Shown in pieces: positions 1-9,396 of a stretch of 64,000 bases of DNA. The position numbers were made by a program, and so were the translations under genes. The stretch comes from Rhizobium terrae (GTDB lineage Bacteria > Pseudomonadota > Alphaproteobacteria > Rhizobiales > Rhizobiaceae). The stretch is taken from positions 1 through 64,000 of the forward strand of contig NZ_QJKM01000005.1 of NCBI RefSeq assembly GCF_003425685.1. The letters are read 5' to 3'. The notes beneath the pieces were generated by a model that ran no database searches, had not been told where the DNA came from, and saw nothing but the letters and a program-made list of their open reading frames with translations. Numbering within the stretch: position 1 is the stretch's first letter; each line of letters opens with the position of its first letter.

Positions 1-307
1 CACCGTGCGCGATCCAGCGGCAGGTCGCGAGCTCCCTGATCTGGCCCTGGTCCAGCGATGGCTGTGCCTCGAAGTCGAACCCGCCCAATTCGCGCACGAA
101 CGGGAACTGCGCCAGCTTGCTCGACATCGATATCCGCCGCTCGTCGCGCCGGGCAATCTCGCGCGACACCAGGAAAGCCAGCGCCTCGCGCAAGGTCATC
201 TTCGAACGGGCCGCCTCGTCCAGCAGCGTGTCGAGCTGGTCGCGGATCGCCGTCAGCTTCAGCCGATCGAGTGTTGCGATCAGTAAATCATGGTCCACGT
301 TCGTCAT
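1..307 (-). CDS. istB: IS21 family helper ATPase IstB, partial (N-terminal 102 codons)
   Basis: IstB is the AAA+ helper ATPase that directs target choice and assists IstA in IS21 transposition. Only the N-terminal region is present. It starts MTNVDHDLLIATLDRLKL and continues through the typical helical segment (DEAARSKMTLREALAFLV, then RRISMSSKLAQFPF). The Walker A region would lie beyond the window edge. The start overlaps the istA stop as TGATG, which implies translational coupling. No frameshift is seen in the visible part. Confidence 0.85.
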   Translation of the reverse strand, partial: MTNVDHDLLIATLDRLKLTAIRDQLDTLLDEAARSKMTLREALAFLVSREIARRDERRISMSSKLAQFPFVRELGGFDFEAQPSLDQGQIRELATCRWIAHG

Positions 308-1593
308 CACCAGCCTCCTCCGACCACCGCCTCATACTCCGCAAGCGGCCGCAGCAAGACAGCGGGAGCGATCTCGATGGCTTCTTTACGTACCGGCCCA
401 TCGAAGCCGGCCACGCCAACAAAATGAGCCCGGTCCACAATCCGTTGTCGTCGCCCCCGGCACAGGGGATGGTCAGCGACGACCTGGCCGGCATGCCGGA
501 TGATGACGCGGCCGGCCAGCACAACGACTTGAACGCTTTCACCGATCAGGCGCCAAGGGACCGAGTAGCTGTTGGTATCAAGGTCGATCGCGCAATCGGC
601 TTGAACCTTGCGAACCAGATCCCGCAATTGTCCAAAGGGTGCCCGTCCGGCCAGTGGGCGGAGCGCCTTGGCTTCGTCGGCAAAACGTTCCGCCGGTTTG
701 ACACCGGTGGTACCGTGTTCACGCTGATCGGCAACTTCGCGTGTCCATCGATCCAGGTGCGCTTCGAACTCGGCCCAGCTCTCGAAGCGCCGGCCGGCGA
801 TCGCGTTCTTCTTGACGTAGCCGACCCCGCGCTCGTCTTTTCCTTTCGTTCTTGCCCGATACGGCGCGCAGGCCCGCGGCGTGAAGCCCCAATAACGGGC
901 AAAAGCATGCAGTCGCGCGTTGAATCTCACCTCCCGCGTCACCGCATCATGATGCTCGACCAGGGCCTTCGCGTTGTCGATCAGCACTTCCGCCGGAACC
1001 CCGCCGAACCGCAGGAAAGCGCCTTCCATGCCTTCAAACCAGTCCGCCTGGCGCTGTCTCTGCGAAACCCGGGTATGCATCCGGCGCGAATAGCCAAGTG
1101 TCCCGACAAATACATGAATCCGCACCCGCTCGCCGCCGATCCATACCCGGGTGTCGCCGAAGTCGATCTGCATCTGATGACCAGGCGCAGTCTCGTAGCG
1201 CACGGTCGCTCTCTTTTGCGCCGTCAATTCCCGCCGCCATTGCCGCACCCGGCGTTCCACCGACCGCAAGCTGATAACGATCCCGTGCTCGCTCGCCAGT
1301 TCCTGGCGAATGACGTCCGCGTTGCCCTCGTGACGAAAAAAACGCTCACGCAACCAATCATCGAGCCCGTCCAGCGCCGACACGCGCGGGCGGCCACGAT
1401 AAGCAATGACGCCACCTTCCCGAAGGTAACGGCGAACCGTATTGCGGGCGCACTTGAACTCCTTGGCTATCCGTTTGGCACCCCAACCATTCTTGTGCAG
1501 ACGCACCATCGACATCACTTCGTCGGCCTCAAGCATCGCCTCACCCTGCATCCCTCTCGACAATGCAGGATTCACCGAAATCTCAATCGTCAT
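307..1593 (-). CDS. istA: IS21 family transposase IstA
   Basis: DDE-type transposase of 428 aa that catalyses IS21 cut and strand transfer. The N-terminus has a helix-turn-helix (residues about 25-60, containing NGWGAKRIAKEF and ARNTVRRYL). The integrase core follows with QIDFGDTRVW (first Asp), VLIDNAKALV (second Asp) and KGKDERGVGYVK (Glu). A C-terminal beta domain has the IS21-like DTNSYSVPWRLIG stretch. The frame is intact from start to stop, so the gene looks functional as far as visible. It is followed directly by istB. The strong open frame on the opposite strand is a codon-bias shadow. Confidence 0.9.
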   Translation of the reverse strand: MTIEISVNPALSRGMQGEAMLEADEVMSMVRLHKNGWGAKRIAKEFKCARNTVRRYLREGGVIAYRGRPRVSALDGLDDWLRERFFRHEGNADVIRQELASEHGIVISLRSVERRVRQWRRELTAQKRATVRYETAPGHQMQIDFGDTRVWIGGERVRIHVFVGTLGYSRRMHTRVSQRQRQADWFEGMEGAFLRFGGVPAEVLIDNAKALVEHHDAVTREVRFNARLHAFARYWGFTPRACAPYRARTKGKDERGVGYVKKNAIAGRRFESWAEFEAHLDRWTREVADQREHGTTGVKPAERFADEAKALRPLAGRAPFGQLRDLVRKVQADCAIDLDTNSYSVPWRLIGESVQVVVLAGRVIIRHAGQVVADHPLCRGRRQRIVDRAHFVGVAGFDGPVRKEAIEIAPAVLLRPLAEYEAVVGGGW

Positions 1594-1666
1594 CTATTGC
1601 TCCTCTCAAAACAGAGGGGTCACTTCTTTATGCCGTCCGGGGGTCAATTGTGCATGTCGCCCGACA

Positions 1667-2039
1667 CCCTGGTCCGCTCTATCCTTCCATTCTGAACACA
1701 TCTGTCATCCCACCGGCGTCGCCGAAATAGATGGTGGAGTTGAAAGCCGTGGCTGCGAGGCGTCGTCAACTGGAATGATACGTTGCTCCGGCGCTCTTCG
1801 TTTTTCGGCCCTGAGGTCAGCATCGAAGAAAAAGCTGGTCTTGCCCGTGGGTATTCCCACACCCGCTCGCTGGTTCCATTAGAGAACCGAACGCCTCCGC
1901 GCCCGCCCACCGATGCCGGTTGCGGTCAGGGCACTTGACCGGACAGATCGCCTGATCTTGTCTCGGTTCACCGCCGCTGTGGCGGCTGGAACGGCAGTGG
2001 ACATTGGGTCTCCACCCAACGCCATTTGGAGATTTGATC
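1667..2039. other. Gap between IS21 end and DUF6894 gene; no gene recognised
   Basis: About 370 bases without a convincing coding region. Short open frames exist on the minus strand but have no recognisable domain and no good ribosome binding site. The stretch is the target-side flank of the IS21 end and may be remains of a gene cut by the insertion, but nothing identifiable is left. Confidence 0.5.
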
Positions 2040-2291
2040 TTAGCGCAAGCCACCTATAAGCTCGTGCAGAACATCCCGGAAGGTCACCACCTTTAGCAGT
2101 TGGCCATCCGGGCTTGTTATCTCGATTGAGCCACGTTGGACGACCTGGCCGAGCCTTATCTTCTCTGCAATGAGCGACCTTGCACCCTCCTTCGCCTCGG
2201 CGATTGCCGCGGCAATATCTGCGAGATCGGATCCATCGGGATCCTCCATCAGGATGTCGGCCTCTCGGATATGGAAGAAGTAGGTTGCCAT
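2040..2291 (-). CDS. DUF6894 family small protein
   Basis: An 83-aa protein beginning MATYFFHIREADILMEDPDG. It matches the rhizobial DUF6894 pattern: an aromatic-rich YFFHIR start, a D-x-D/E-G-x-x-L-x-D turn (DPDGSDLADI), an alanine-rich helix and a final short strand region. The function is unknown. The ATG at 2291 was chosen because the conserved family start is there; the upstream extension of the frame has no homology-like features. It lies 71 bases downstream of the Crp/Fnr gene on the same strand. Confidence 0.7.
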   Translation of the reverse strand: MATYFFHIREADILMEDPDGSDLADIAAAIAEAKEGARSLIAEKIRLGQVVQRGSIEITSPDGQLLKVVTFRDVLHELIGGLR

Positions 2292-2362
2292 CGCGTACGA
2301 ACAAAGTCCTTCGGTTGGAGGTTCCCGAACCCTTGGAGCGATTGTCCACGCAGCGGGGACGT

Positions 2363-3124
2363 TCAACCATCCAATGAGCCGGTGAGTGGGACAATATTGG
2401 AAGCGTCTTCGCGAAGTTCGCCGAGTAGCCTTTCGTACTCCTCCTCTGGTTTCCCGTAGGCGTCGCGTGCGAATTCTTCAAGAGCTGCTCTGTTTCTGAT
2501 CACTATGCGGCCCCTCTCGGAGCGGATGAAGTGGTTTCCCTCGAGAACGTGAAGTGAGGTCGTCACCGATGGGCGTCGAACAGCCAGCATGAGGGAAATG
2601 TATTCGTGTGTGAGATGTAGCTCGTTTCCGTCAATCCGGTCGTGGCACATCAACAGCCAGCGAGCTAGCCGCTCATCGATATTGTGGGCAGCATTGGACA
2701 ATGCCGTGAAGGTAACCTGCGTGGCGAGCGCTTGAGCGTAGCAGGCGAGAATGTGGGCAAATAGCGGGCTTATATCCATCGCTTCACGAAACGCGGCAAC
2801 TGAAATCCGATGCCCCTTGCCCGCCACTTGCATGACGATTTCATGTGGGCTGACGTCGGATCCGACCGCGGCTTGCACGGGGGAAAAGCCGTCGCGACCA
2901 AACAGACCGGCTTCTGCCTTGTTGCCCTCCGGCGAGATGGCGACGATCGAAGCGATACCCCTGTCAGGGAAATAGATCTGTTCTATGGAACCGCCCGCCG
3001 GTGCGATCAGGAAATCTTTCGGCAGATCGATTGGCTTCAAATGCGCACTGAATAACGAGAGCTCTTCCGGCGGAAGCCGGCGAAGAAGATCGTTCTGTAT
3101 GGAAAACATGTGTTCGGGCACCAT
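2363..3124 (-). CDS. Crp/Fnr family transcriptional regulator
   Basis: A 253-aa cytoplasmic DNA-binding regulator. The N-terminal cyclic-nucleotide-binding-like beta barrel (about 10-130) includes FPDRGIASIVAISPEG and GRDGFSPVQAAVG. A dimer helix follows (about 130-160), then a winged helix-turn-helix (LTHEYISLMLAVRRPSVTTS, about 185-205). No cysteine cluster of the Fnr type is visible, so an oxygen-sensing FeS role is unlikely. The ATG at 3124 is chosen over the one at 3157 because GGGAGGAGC lies just upstream. The ligand is unknown; rhizobial relatives of this subfamily are often stress-linked. Confidence 0.85.
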   Translation of the reverse strand: MVPEHMFSIQNDLLRRLPPEELSLFSAHLKPIDLPKDFLIAPAGGSIEQIYFPDRGIASIVAISPEGNKAEAGLFGRDGFSPVQAAVGSDVSPHEIVMQVAGKGHRISVAAFREAMDISPLFAHILACYAQALATQVTFTALSNAAHNIDERLARWLLMCHDRIDGNELHLTHEYISLMLAVRRPSVTTSLHVLEGNHFIRSERGRIVIRNRAALEEFARDAYGKPEEEYERLLGELREDASNIVPLTGSLDG

Positions 3125-3884
3125 GGTGCTCCTCCCAGCGTTCGCAGGCGGGAGCACGTACCAACCCTCAGTCGTCAGCGCCTACAAATTCGGTTGCTGA
3201 CGATGCCACTGAGATAGGCCGATGGTTCAGGAAGTCAATCCATTGCCCAATGTCACTATCGGTTGGGATGCTCGGCACTGCGCCTGTTGACGAGCCTGAG
3301 AGACTTATCGGCGTGGATATAGATCTCTTCCCACTGTTGGCCGAACTGGTCGCGGAAACGATGATGCACAGGGCTCTTATCGGTGCCCGCCTCAGCTTTG
3401 TTGGAGGTTGCCCGCATAGATCAGGCTCCCGGGACGGTTGAATACCATTTTCACCGGCCGCGCAACCGTGAGGATCAGGAAGAGGGTGAGGGCGAGGGGC
3501 TTCATATTCGCTGCTTCCAGTGAAATGCGCGATGGAGCGAGCCGAAGTGAATGCGGGGTTGTCTGCCGGGTGTCTCGATCTCATAGTCTGCAAAGCGGCC
3601 CGCCGGAGCGGGTCCGTCGACTGCTCATGGATTGGACGCCGCGAGAACCTCGGTTACGAAGATCTCTGCCATGGAGGCATAGACGTCGTCGCGGCGGTTC
3701 ATCGAACATGGATGGCAAAGGATTGTTCGTGATCATCATAGTTCTTGCGACCCGTCATCAGGCAAATGCCACCCTGCTTCGAGCTGACCGACTTAGGCTG
3801 GGGAACCTGTACCCCTGCGGTTTGTTCGTTGCCCACATCAACTTTGTCAGTCAGTGAAGCTTACAAAAGAACCTCGGAACCCAG
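3125..3884. other. Long gap with no confident gene
   Basis: Some 760 bases upstream of the Crp/Fnr gene. The only coding candidate is a 37-codon minus-strand frame (listed separately). Other open frames lack family resemblance and consistent codon use. The region probably holds the promoter of the Crp/Fnr gene near 3130-3200, but no clear motif could be assigned. Confidence 0.4.
3392..3505 (-). CDS. Possible very small hydrophobic protein
   Basis: A 37-codon frame starting MKPLALTLFLILTVARPV: a short positively charged start and one hydrophobic segment (residues 4-15) like a signal peptide or membrane anchor, then a short polar tail ending NLQQS. A weak GGAAG lies 11 bases upstream. No homologue is recognised. 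Small membrane peptides of this kind are found nearby (4170-4304), which is the main reason to list it. It could be chance. Confidence 0.25.
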   Translation of the reverse strand: MKPLALTLFLILTVARPVKMVFNRPGSLIYAGNLQQS

Positions 3885-4118
3885 GTGGGACGTGTGGAAC
3901 AACACGAGACTATGCGCCAGCTTCTCAATGCTCTCTCGGCCGAACTACGCCAACCGCACCGGGCATTCCCGACCGATGACTTGAGGAAAGCTGCCAACAA
4001 TATGGCCACGGTCCTCACCATTCTCGCGAATAAAGTACCTCTACCGGAGAAGGAGACAGTTGAGACCTTCGTAGGAGCGGCACAAAAGATTCTCGCCCGG
4101 TCAACGGTCGTCCAGTGA
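3885..4118 (+). CDS. Hypothetical small helical protein
   Basis: A 77-codon frame from a GTG, or 68 codons from the ATG at 3912. The sequence after that ATG (MRQLLNALSAELRQPHR...DDLRKAANNMATVLTILANKVPL...ETFVGAAQKIL) is strongly amphipathic-helical and has a protein-like composition. No family is recognised. The ribosome binding site is weak for either start. It stands alone between a gap and the convergent small membrane protein gene. Confidence 0.4.
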   Translation: MGRVEQHETMRQLLNALSAELRQPHRAFPTDDLRKAANNMATVLTILANKVPLPEKETVETFVGAAQKILARSTVVQ

Positions 4119-4169
4119 TGGCGAGGTGGAAATATCGGGGTTCCCGCTGAAGACTGAAGACCCTGTTCC

Positions 4170-4304
4170 TCACTGGTCGATTGCGTGAGGAGAAGTCGTT
4201 CCGGCTTCGTTGTTCAAGAACGCCTGGAACGGCCTCGATCCAAATATGGCGATAAGCGCCGCGAGGAAGACCACGGTCAGGATGATGATGTTGCGCTTGC
4301 CCAT
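4170..4304 (-). CDS. Small single-span membrane protein
   Basis: A 44-aa protein, MGKRNIIILTVVFLAALIAIFG followed by a short polar tail ending SPHAIDQ. It has a basic N-terminus, one transmembrane helix (about residues 6-22) and a likely periplasmic tail. The longer open frame upstream has no protein-like features, so the ATG at 4304 is preferred. Function unknown; the setting among stress-type genes suggests an envelope stress peptide, which is inference only. Confidence 0.5.
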   Translation of the reverse strand: MGKRNIIILTVVFLAALIAIFGSRPFQAFLNNEAGTTSPHAIDQ

Positions 4305-4392
4305 GGTGCAATTGTACTCCGGCTCTCTCGGGGCCTTCCCAAATCGCTGCGGTTTGAGAGGGCTTTCGGATGGGACTTCCGGCAGCACCCAT

Positions 4393-4608
4393 TCAGCTTG
4401 CTTCAAGGCGCATTGATGCTCGGAAGGAGGTTTCGACGTCCCTGCGCCGCTTCTCGTCGAGTGGTTCGATATCGGTTGCCCAGAACTTGCTCGCCTCGGC
4501 GGGCTCATCCTCCCACAGGCGGGTGTTGACGATATTGTCGTCGATCTTTGATTTCCTGCGATCCCCAAGCCGCAGATACTCCTCCGCCAATTTCCGTGTC
4601 TCGGTCAT
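4393..4608 (-). CDS. Conserved small hypothetical protein of rhizobia
   Basis: A 71-aa soluble protein starting MTETRKLAEEYLRLGDRRKS, with the middle motif NTRLWEDEPAEASKFW and a charged C-terminal helix (EPLDEKRRRDVET). As I recall, similar small proteins with the L-W-x-D/E-x-P-A-E core are widespread in Rhizobiaceae, with no known function. The start at 4608 is supported by GGAGACAGAG directly upstream; the in-frame ATG at 4701 has no such site. Confidence 0.65.
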   Translation of the reverse strand: MTETRKLAEEYLRLGDRRKSKIDDNIVNTRLWEDEPAEASKFWATDIEPLDEKRRRDVETSFRASMRLEAS

Positions 4609-4716
4609 CTCTGTCTCCTGACATCCCCAAACGGCGGGCAAGGCCGGAGGACATTGCCGTGGGAGTTTCGGTGCGGGCGTTGATGCGCCGTCGAGCGGCA
4701 TTCTTGCCCTCTTTTG

Positions 4717-4866
4717 TCAACTCGAACGCGGCTGCGCCGGTCTCTTCTGCTTCAACCCTTCATCCGAGTGGTCGGATTTCTTCTCGGTTGACTTCTCGCG
4801 CTTCAGCTCGTTTTCGACAGTCTGCCTTGAGCCTTCCGCCGGATCCTCGTCTTTGGAATCTGCCAT
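4717..4866 (-). CDS. Very small highly charged protein
   Basis: A 49-aa frame (MADSKDEDPAEGSRQTVENE, then Lys/Glu-rich sequence ending QPRSS). AGGAG lies 7 bases before the ATG. Composition is almost entirely charged or polar with no hydrophobic core, typical of an intrinsically disordered, hydrophilin-like stress peptide. It is the first of three small minus-strand genes (4866 to 4170). No homologue is named with confidence. Confidence 0.55.
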   Translation of the reverse strand: MADSKDEDPAEGSRQTVENELKREKSTEKKSDHSDEGLKQKRPAQPRSS

Positions 4867-4996
4867 GTGCTTCTCCTGAACAGTTACGGCCCAACCGCGG
4901 AGGATCGCAGATGTTCCTGCGGGGGCAAGGAGCGGGCCTGGAACTATCGCCGCTCGCTGCAGTTAGTGTGCCGCCACAACCAGGGAGAAAAATCCA

Positions 4997-5512
4997 ATGG
5001 CAGATACCTCTGAAATCCGCTCCATCTTCGTCACTGGTCTCAAGAACGCCCATGCCATGGAAAATCAGGCCCTGTCGATCATGAAGCCGCAGGTCTCCCG
5101 GATCGAAAACTACCCCGAAGTGGCGGCTCGACTTGAACAGCATATCCGTGAGACAGAGGGACAGATCAAAAGGCTGGAGGATGTGCTTGAGAGTCTCTCG
5201 GAAAATCATTCGGCGCTAAAGGATATGGCACTGTCTTTCACGGGCGGCATGGCGGCGATGGGCCACACTGCGGCCGGTGATGAAATCATCAAGAATTCGC
5301 TCGCGAATTTTGCCTTCGAAAATTATGAGATTGCCGCCTACAAAGCCCTCATCACCATCGCCGAGCATGGCGGCTTTCCGGGGCCGGCGCCTGCGCTGAA
5401 AACCAATCTCGATGAGGAAATCGCCATGGCGAAATGGCTTGACGACAACCTGAAGAGCGTGACGATGAAGTTCGCCTCATTGAAGGAAGCAGGCGAGAGC
5501 GCAAAGATCTGA
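4997..5512 (+). CDS. YciE/YciF-like ferritin-fold protein (DUF892)
   Basis: A 171-aa four-helix protein of the DUF892 (YciE/YciF) family, a ferritin-like fold linked to general and osmotic stress. Family features: FVTGLKNAHAMENQALSIM at the start; helix 2 with LEQHIRETEGQIKRLEDVLE, including the E-x-x-H-I-x-E-T pattern; FAFENYEIAAYKALITIAE in helix 3; and LDEEIAMAKWLDDNL in helix 4. GGGAG precedes the ATG. Single gene, facing away from the small-protein genes. Metal binding is expected from the fold; activity is not known. Confidence 0.85.
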   Translation: MADTSEIRSIFVTGLKNAHAMENQALSIMKPQVSRIENYPEVAARLEQHIRETEGQIKRLEDVLESLSENHSALKDMALSFTGGMAAMGHTAAGDEIIKNSLANFAFENYEIAAYKALITIAEHGGFPGPAPALKTNLDEEIAMAKWLDDNLKSVTMKFASLKEAGESAKI

Positions 5513-5594
5513 TCTGCCAGTCCCCCACGCGGGAAGTAGTAGCGGCTTTCTCCAATCCTGCGTTACTGGAGGGCCCTTCTCAAGCAATGGCTCA

Positions 5595-6554
5595 TCAGTC
5601 GTCATCGCGGTTCCTATTGAACTTGGGCAAAACCTTCCGCCCGAAGGCATTGATGAATTCAGATTGGTTGCGGCCGACATTGTGGATGTAGATCTGCTCG
5701 AAACCCATGGCGGTATCGTCCTCCAGCCATTCGATGTGCCGGCTTGGGTTGGCCGAGATGCGCACATGCTGGTCCATGTCCTCCGGCCGCACCTTCGTGC
5801 AGGCGCCGTCGAATTCCTCCGGTAACCGAAGCGTCTGCGAGATCGCTGCTGGCACCGCATTGCTTCGCCATTGATCGAAGGCGTTCGCCAGGGCCTCATC
5901 CTCGGTATCGGCATAGGAGACGTGAACCTGCAGATAGAGCGGCTTTCCTTTCCCACCGCCGCGCCGGAAAGCGTCGATGATTTCCCGCAGGCTTTTCCGC
6001 GGCTGGTTGATCGTAATCAGCGCATCGGCCCAGTGTCCTGCCCATTCCGCGGTCTCGGGCGACAAGGCGCCCACCGCGAGACGAGGCGGCTCTTCGGGAA
6101 GAGTGTGAATGCGCGCCTCGTCCACCTTGATCGGTCCGTCCCGGCTGACAAGCTTGCCCGACCACAGATCGCGGATAATTCCGGCTGCCGCCTGTAGCCG
6201 TTCGTTCCGCTCCCGCTTCGAAGGCCAGCGCTCTCCGGTGACGTGTTCGTTCATGGCTTGGCCGCTGCCGACAGCCGTCGTTTGGAGATTGGCGAGAAGA
6301 CGGTCGAACAGACGCGATAGTTCCGCTTGTCCCTCTTTCGAAAAATTCAATTCTCGCCGCAACCGCTTGGTGAGATGGAAGGCGATGAAGTTGAAGAATG
6401 CCGCCCAGACAACGGCATATTGGGGCCGCAGGACGCGGGTCGACACTATGGTGGCGATAGAGTTGGCGGCGTCGTGCAGGCCATTCAGGAAGTCGAAGAA
6501 CAGGGCAACGACGATCAGGCCGACGAGCAGGGGCAGGGCGAGGGTGGCATCCAT
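5595..6554 (-). pseudogene. Chimeric ORF: Pit phosphate permease N-terminus fused to an LLM flavin oxidoreductase C-terminus
   Basis: One open frame of 319 codons made of unrelated pieces. Residues 1-59 are the start of a PiT low-affinity phosphate permease (FDFLNGLHDAANSIATIVST is a PiT hallmark). Residues about 60-94 (TKRLRRELNFSKEGQAELSR) resemble the PhoU-like tail of Na+/Pi cotransporters. Residues about 95-319 are the C-terminal two-thirds of a luciferase-like (non-F420 LLM) oxidoreductase (SGQAMNEHVTGERWPSK, then LQVHVSYADTEDEA). The TGATG overlap with the DUF47 gene upstream is the normal DUF47-pit arrangement. Neither transport nor oxidoreductase activity is expected. Breakpoints lie near 6377 and 6272. 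Confidence 0.75.
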
Positions 6555-7195
6555 CAGACGTTCTCGATGACGATGCCGCTGATCTCGTTGGCGACATCCT
6601 CGAAGCGATCGACTACCTTTTCCAATTCACTGTAGATTTCATTGCCGATCATGTAGGCCATGACGTTGCCCATCGATCCGTATCGCTGGAACAGATCTTT
6701 CAGCCCCTGGTCATGAAGCTCGTCCGACCGCCCCTCTACGCGGGTAACCTCCTCGGCGATAATCGCAAGGCGCGACGCATTGGAGCCGATCTTGTTGAGA
6801 AGCGGGATTGCTTCCGCAATAAGGTTCGCCGCCTTGACGATCTCACCACCCATCTCCTGCATGAGCGGATCGAAGCTCGCCTGCTCGAACAATCGGATCG
6901 TCTTGACCGTCTTGTGCATCATGTCGATGGCATCATCCATCGACTGGATGAGGTCCTTGATATCCCCACGGTCGAAGGGCGTGATAAAGCTGCGCCGGAC
7001 GGCCAGGAGAACCTCGCGGGTAATATCATCTGCCTCGTTCTCGAGTTCGACGATGCGTTCGCAATTTTTCTGAACATCATTGCCTTGGAGGAGTTGATCG
7101 AGCGCGTAGGCTGCTGCGACGACGGTCTTCGAGTGCTGGCAGAGCATATCGAAGAACTTATCTTCCCTCGGCATCAGCCTGCGAAAAATGCTCAT
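6554..7195 (-). CDS. DUF47 family phosphate-transport accessory protein (PhoU-like)
   Basis: A 213-aa, all-helical PhoU-like protein of the DUF47 family. It is the usual partner encoded before pit permeases (the orfA of Sinorhizobium orfA-pit). Features: SIFRRLMPREDKFFDML at the start, ELENEADDITREVLLAVRRSFITPFDRGDI (metal-cluster type E-x-x-x-D segment) and a final EKVVDRFEDVANEISGI helix. Two tandem ATGs at 7198 and 7195 are possible. The stop overlaps the next ATG. Because the following pit is broken, this gene is probably an orphan here. Confidence 0.88.
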   Translation of the reverse strand: MSIFRRLMPREDKFFDMLCQHSKTVVAAAYALDQLLQGNDVQKNCERIVELENEADDITREVLLAVRRSFITPFDRGDIKDLIQSMDDAIDMMHKTVKTIRLFEQASFDPLMQEMGGEIVKAANLIAEAIPLLNKIGSNASRLAIIAEEVTRVEGRSDELHDQGLKDLFQRYGSMGNVMAYMIGNEIYSELEKVVDRFEDVANEISGIVIENV

Positions 7196-7224
7196 CATGC
7201 TAAAGCGGCCTCAGATCGAACCTT

Positions 7225-7242
7225 CTGTCATACATGTGTCAT
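7225..7242 (+). promoter_or_regulatory. Putative PHO box (PhoB site) upstream of DUF47-pit
   Basis: The direct repeat CTGTCAT-N4-GTGTCAT has TGTCAT units 11 bases apart, the spacing of PhoB boxes. It lies 30 bases upstream of the DUF47 start. The repeat reads on the plus strand, opposite to the gene. In Sinorhizobium meliloti the orfA-pit operon is known to be repressed by PhoB when phosphate is low, so a reversed box could be a repressor site. The assignment is by consensus only. Confidence 0.55.
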
Positions 7243-7351
7243 AAACTCGCTCAGGCAATTGAAGCAACATGGAAAATCCGACAGGCTGGATTGATATGAA
7301 CTCCACAAACCCAAGCCGGAAAAGCAAGCCCAAGAAGTCGCAGGGGTGATG

Positions 7352-8088
<737 letters not shown>

Positions 8089-8200
8089 AGCCGCGCTCGT
8101 ATCTTTGTACAGCCTCGGCGAAGACGATCTTCCGCCTGGTTGGCGCTGGGCAAGGATACCGTGCGGCGGGCGGTGGGGGATCGTGGGCTGCGCTTTCATC

Positions 8201-9376
8201 TCAGGGGGTGAGCACAACCTTGATGCAGTTGTCCTTCTTGTCGCGGAAAGTCTCGTAGAGGGTAGGACCATCTTCCAGCGTTGCCCGGTGGGTAATGATG
8301 AAGCTCGGGTCAATCTCCCCGTCTTCGATCCGCCGCAACAGGTCGAGCGCGTAACGGTTCACATGAGTTTGCCCGGTACGGATCGTCAGCCCTTTATTCA
8401 TCGCTGCACCGAAAGGAATCTTGTCGAGGAAACCACCATAGACACCTGGCACCGATACGATTCCGCCGGGCCGGCAGGCCATGATGGCGGTTCTCAAAAC
8501 ATGCGGCCGGTCGGTTCCAAGCAGGGCCGCCGCCTTGACCTTGTCGACCAAGGCATCGAAAGAGGCAGTGGCATGGGATTCCGCGCCGACAGCATCAATG
8601 CATTTGTCAGCGCCGTGGCCGCCGGTCATTTCCTTGATGCGATCCGGAATCGTCCCATCCACCTCGTCGAAATTGATGGTTTCGGAACCGGCCTGTTGCG
8701 CCAGCGCCAGCCGCTCCGGCACGTTGTCGATCGCGATGACGCGGGCCGCGCCCTGCATCAGCGCGCTCTTGATGCAGAATTGCCCAACCGGGCCGCAGCC
8801 CCAGATGGCAATGATATCGGTCGGCTCGATTTCGCAATTGGCCGCCGCCATCCAGCCGGTCGGGAAAATATCGCCAAGGAAAAGCGCCTGTTCATCCGTC
8901 ATGCCGTTTGGAACAACGATCGGCGAGACATCGGCATGGGGCACGCGAACATATTCTGCTTGCCCCCCGGCATAGGCGCCGGTGAGATGCGAATAGCCAA
9001 AGAGGCCCGCCGTTGGATAGCCGAACGCTTTGATCGCATTGTCTGCATTTCGGTTGGTGCGTTCGCAGACTGACCAGTTGCCCTTGAGGCATTGCTGGCA
9101 TTCGCCGCAGCAGATCGTGAAGGGAACTACGACGCGGTCGCCAACCTTGAGCTTCTTGTTGTCGCGGCCGACTTCCACGACCTCACCCATGAATTCGTGC
9201 CCGAGGACATCACCCTTTTCCATGAAGGGAATATATCCGTCCATGAGATGAAGGTCGGAACCACAGATCGCGCAGGACGTCATCTTGACGATGACGTCGC
9301 GGCCGTCCTCGATCTCGGGATCCGGAACGCTGTCGCAACGGATGTCTCCCTTGCCGTGCCAGCACAAAGCTTTCAT
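8201..9376 (-). CDS. Zinc-dependent alcohol dehydrogenase (medium-chain dehydrogenase family)
   Basis: A 391-aa NAD(P)-dependent MDR enzyme, closest in pattern to the glutathione-independent formaldehyde dehydrogenase-like group. Catalytic zinc ligands are in CAICGSDLH and GHEFMGE. The structural zinc site is [16 protein letters not shown]. The Rossmann motif is [12 protein letters not shown] and the domain closes with NCIKVVLTP. Length is normal. GGAGACAC precedes the ATG. It lies alone, followed on the plus-strand side by the nuoB relic. The substrate cannot be fixed from sequence; a detoxifying role is plausible. Confidence 0.88.
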   Translation of the reverse strand: MKALCWHGKGDIRCDSVPDPEIEDGRDVIVKMTSCAICGSDLHLMDGYIPFMEKGDVLGHEFMGEVVEVGRDNKKLKVGDRVVVPFTICCGECQQCLKGNWSVCERTNRNADNAIKAFGYPTAGLFGYSHLTGAYAGGQAEYVRVPHADVSPIVVPNGMTDEQALFLGDIFPTGWMAAANCEIEPTDIIAIWGCGPVGQFCIKSALMQGAARVIAIDNVPERLALAQQAGSETINFDEVDGTIPDRIKEMTGGHGADKCIDAVGAESHATASFDALVDKVKAAALLGTDRPHVLRTAIMACRPGGIVSVPGVYGGFLDKIPFGAAMNKGLTIRTGQTHVNRYALDLLRRIEDGEIDPSFIITHRATLEDGPTLYETFRDKKDNCIKVVLTP

Positions 9377-9396
9377 CAGTGTCTCCTCTCGATTGA

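Larger units (their letters stand above)
1..1666 (-). mobile_element. IS21-family insertion sequence, partial (istA end plus start of istB)
   Basis: The two-gene istA-istB arrangement on the minus strand, joined by a TGATG stop/start overlap at 305-309, is diagnostic of the IS21 family. The outer end upstream of istA is placed at about 1666, where the minus strand begins TGTCGGGCGACATGCAC, a TG...CA-type terminus. Related GTGACCCC/TTGACCCCC blocks lie just inside, resembling the repeated subterminal transposase sites of the family. The other end lies outside the window, so target duplications cannot be checked. The terminus is inferred. Confidence 0.8.

Noticed and set aside
58..1695. 545-codon open frame on the plus strand
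   Set aside because: Exactly antisense to istA, with no domain; a GC-bias shadow of the transposase.
4505..4720. 71-codon minus-strand frame from a TTG overlapping two small genes
   Set aside because: No good start, overlaps the better supported 4393-4608 gene in another frame, and its second half is low-complexity run-on.
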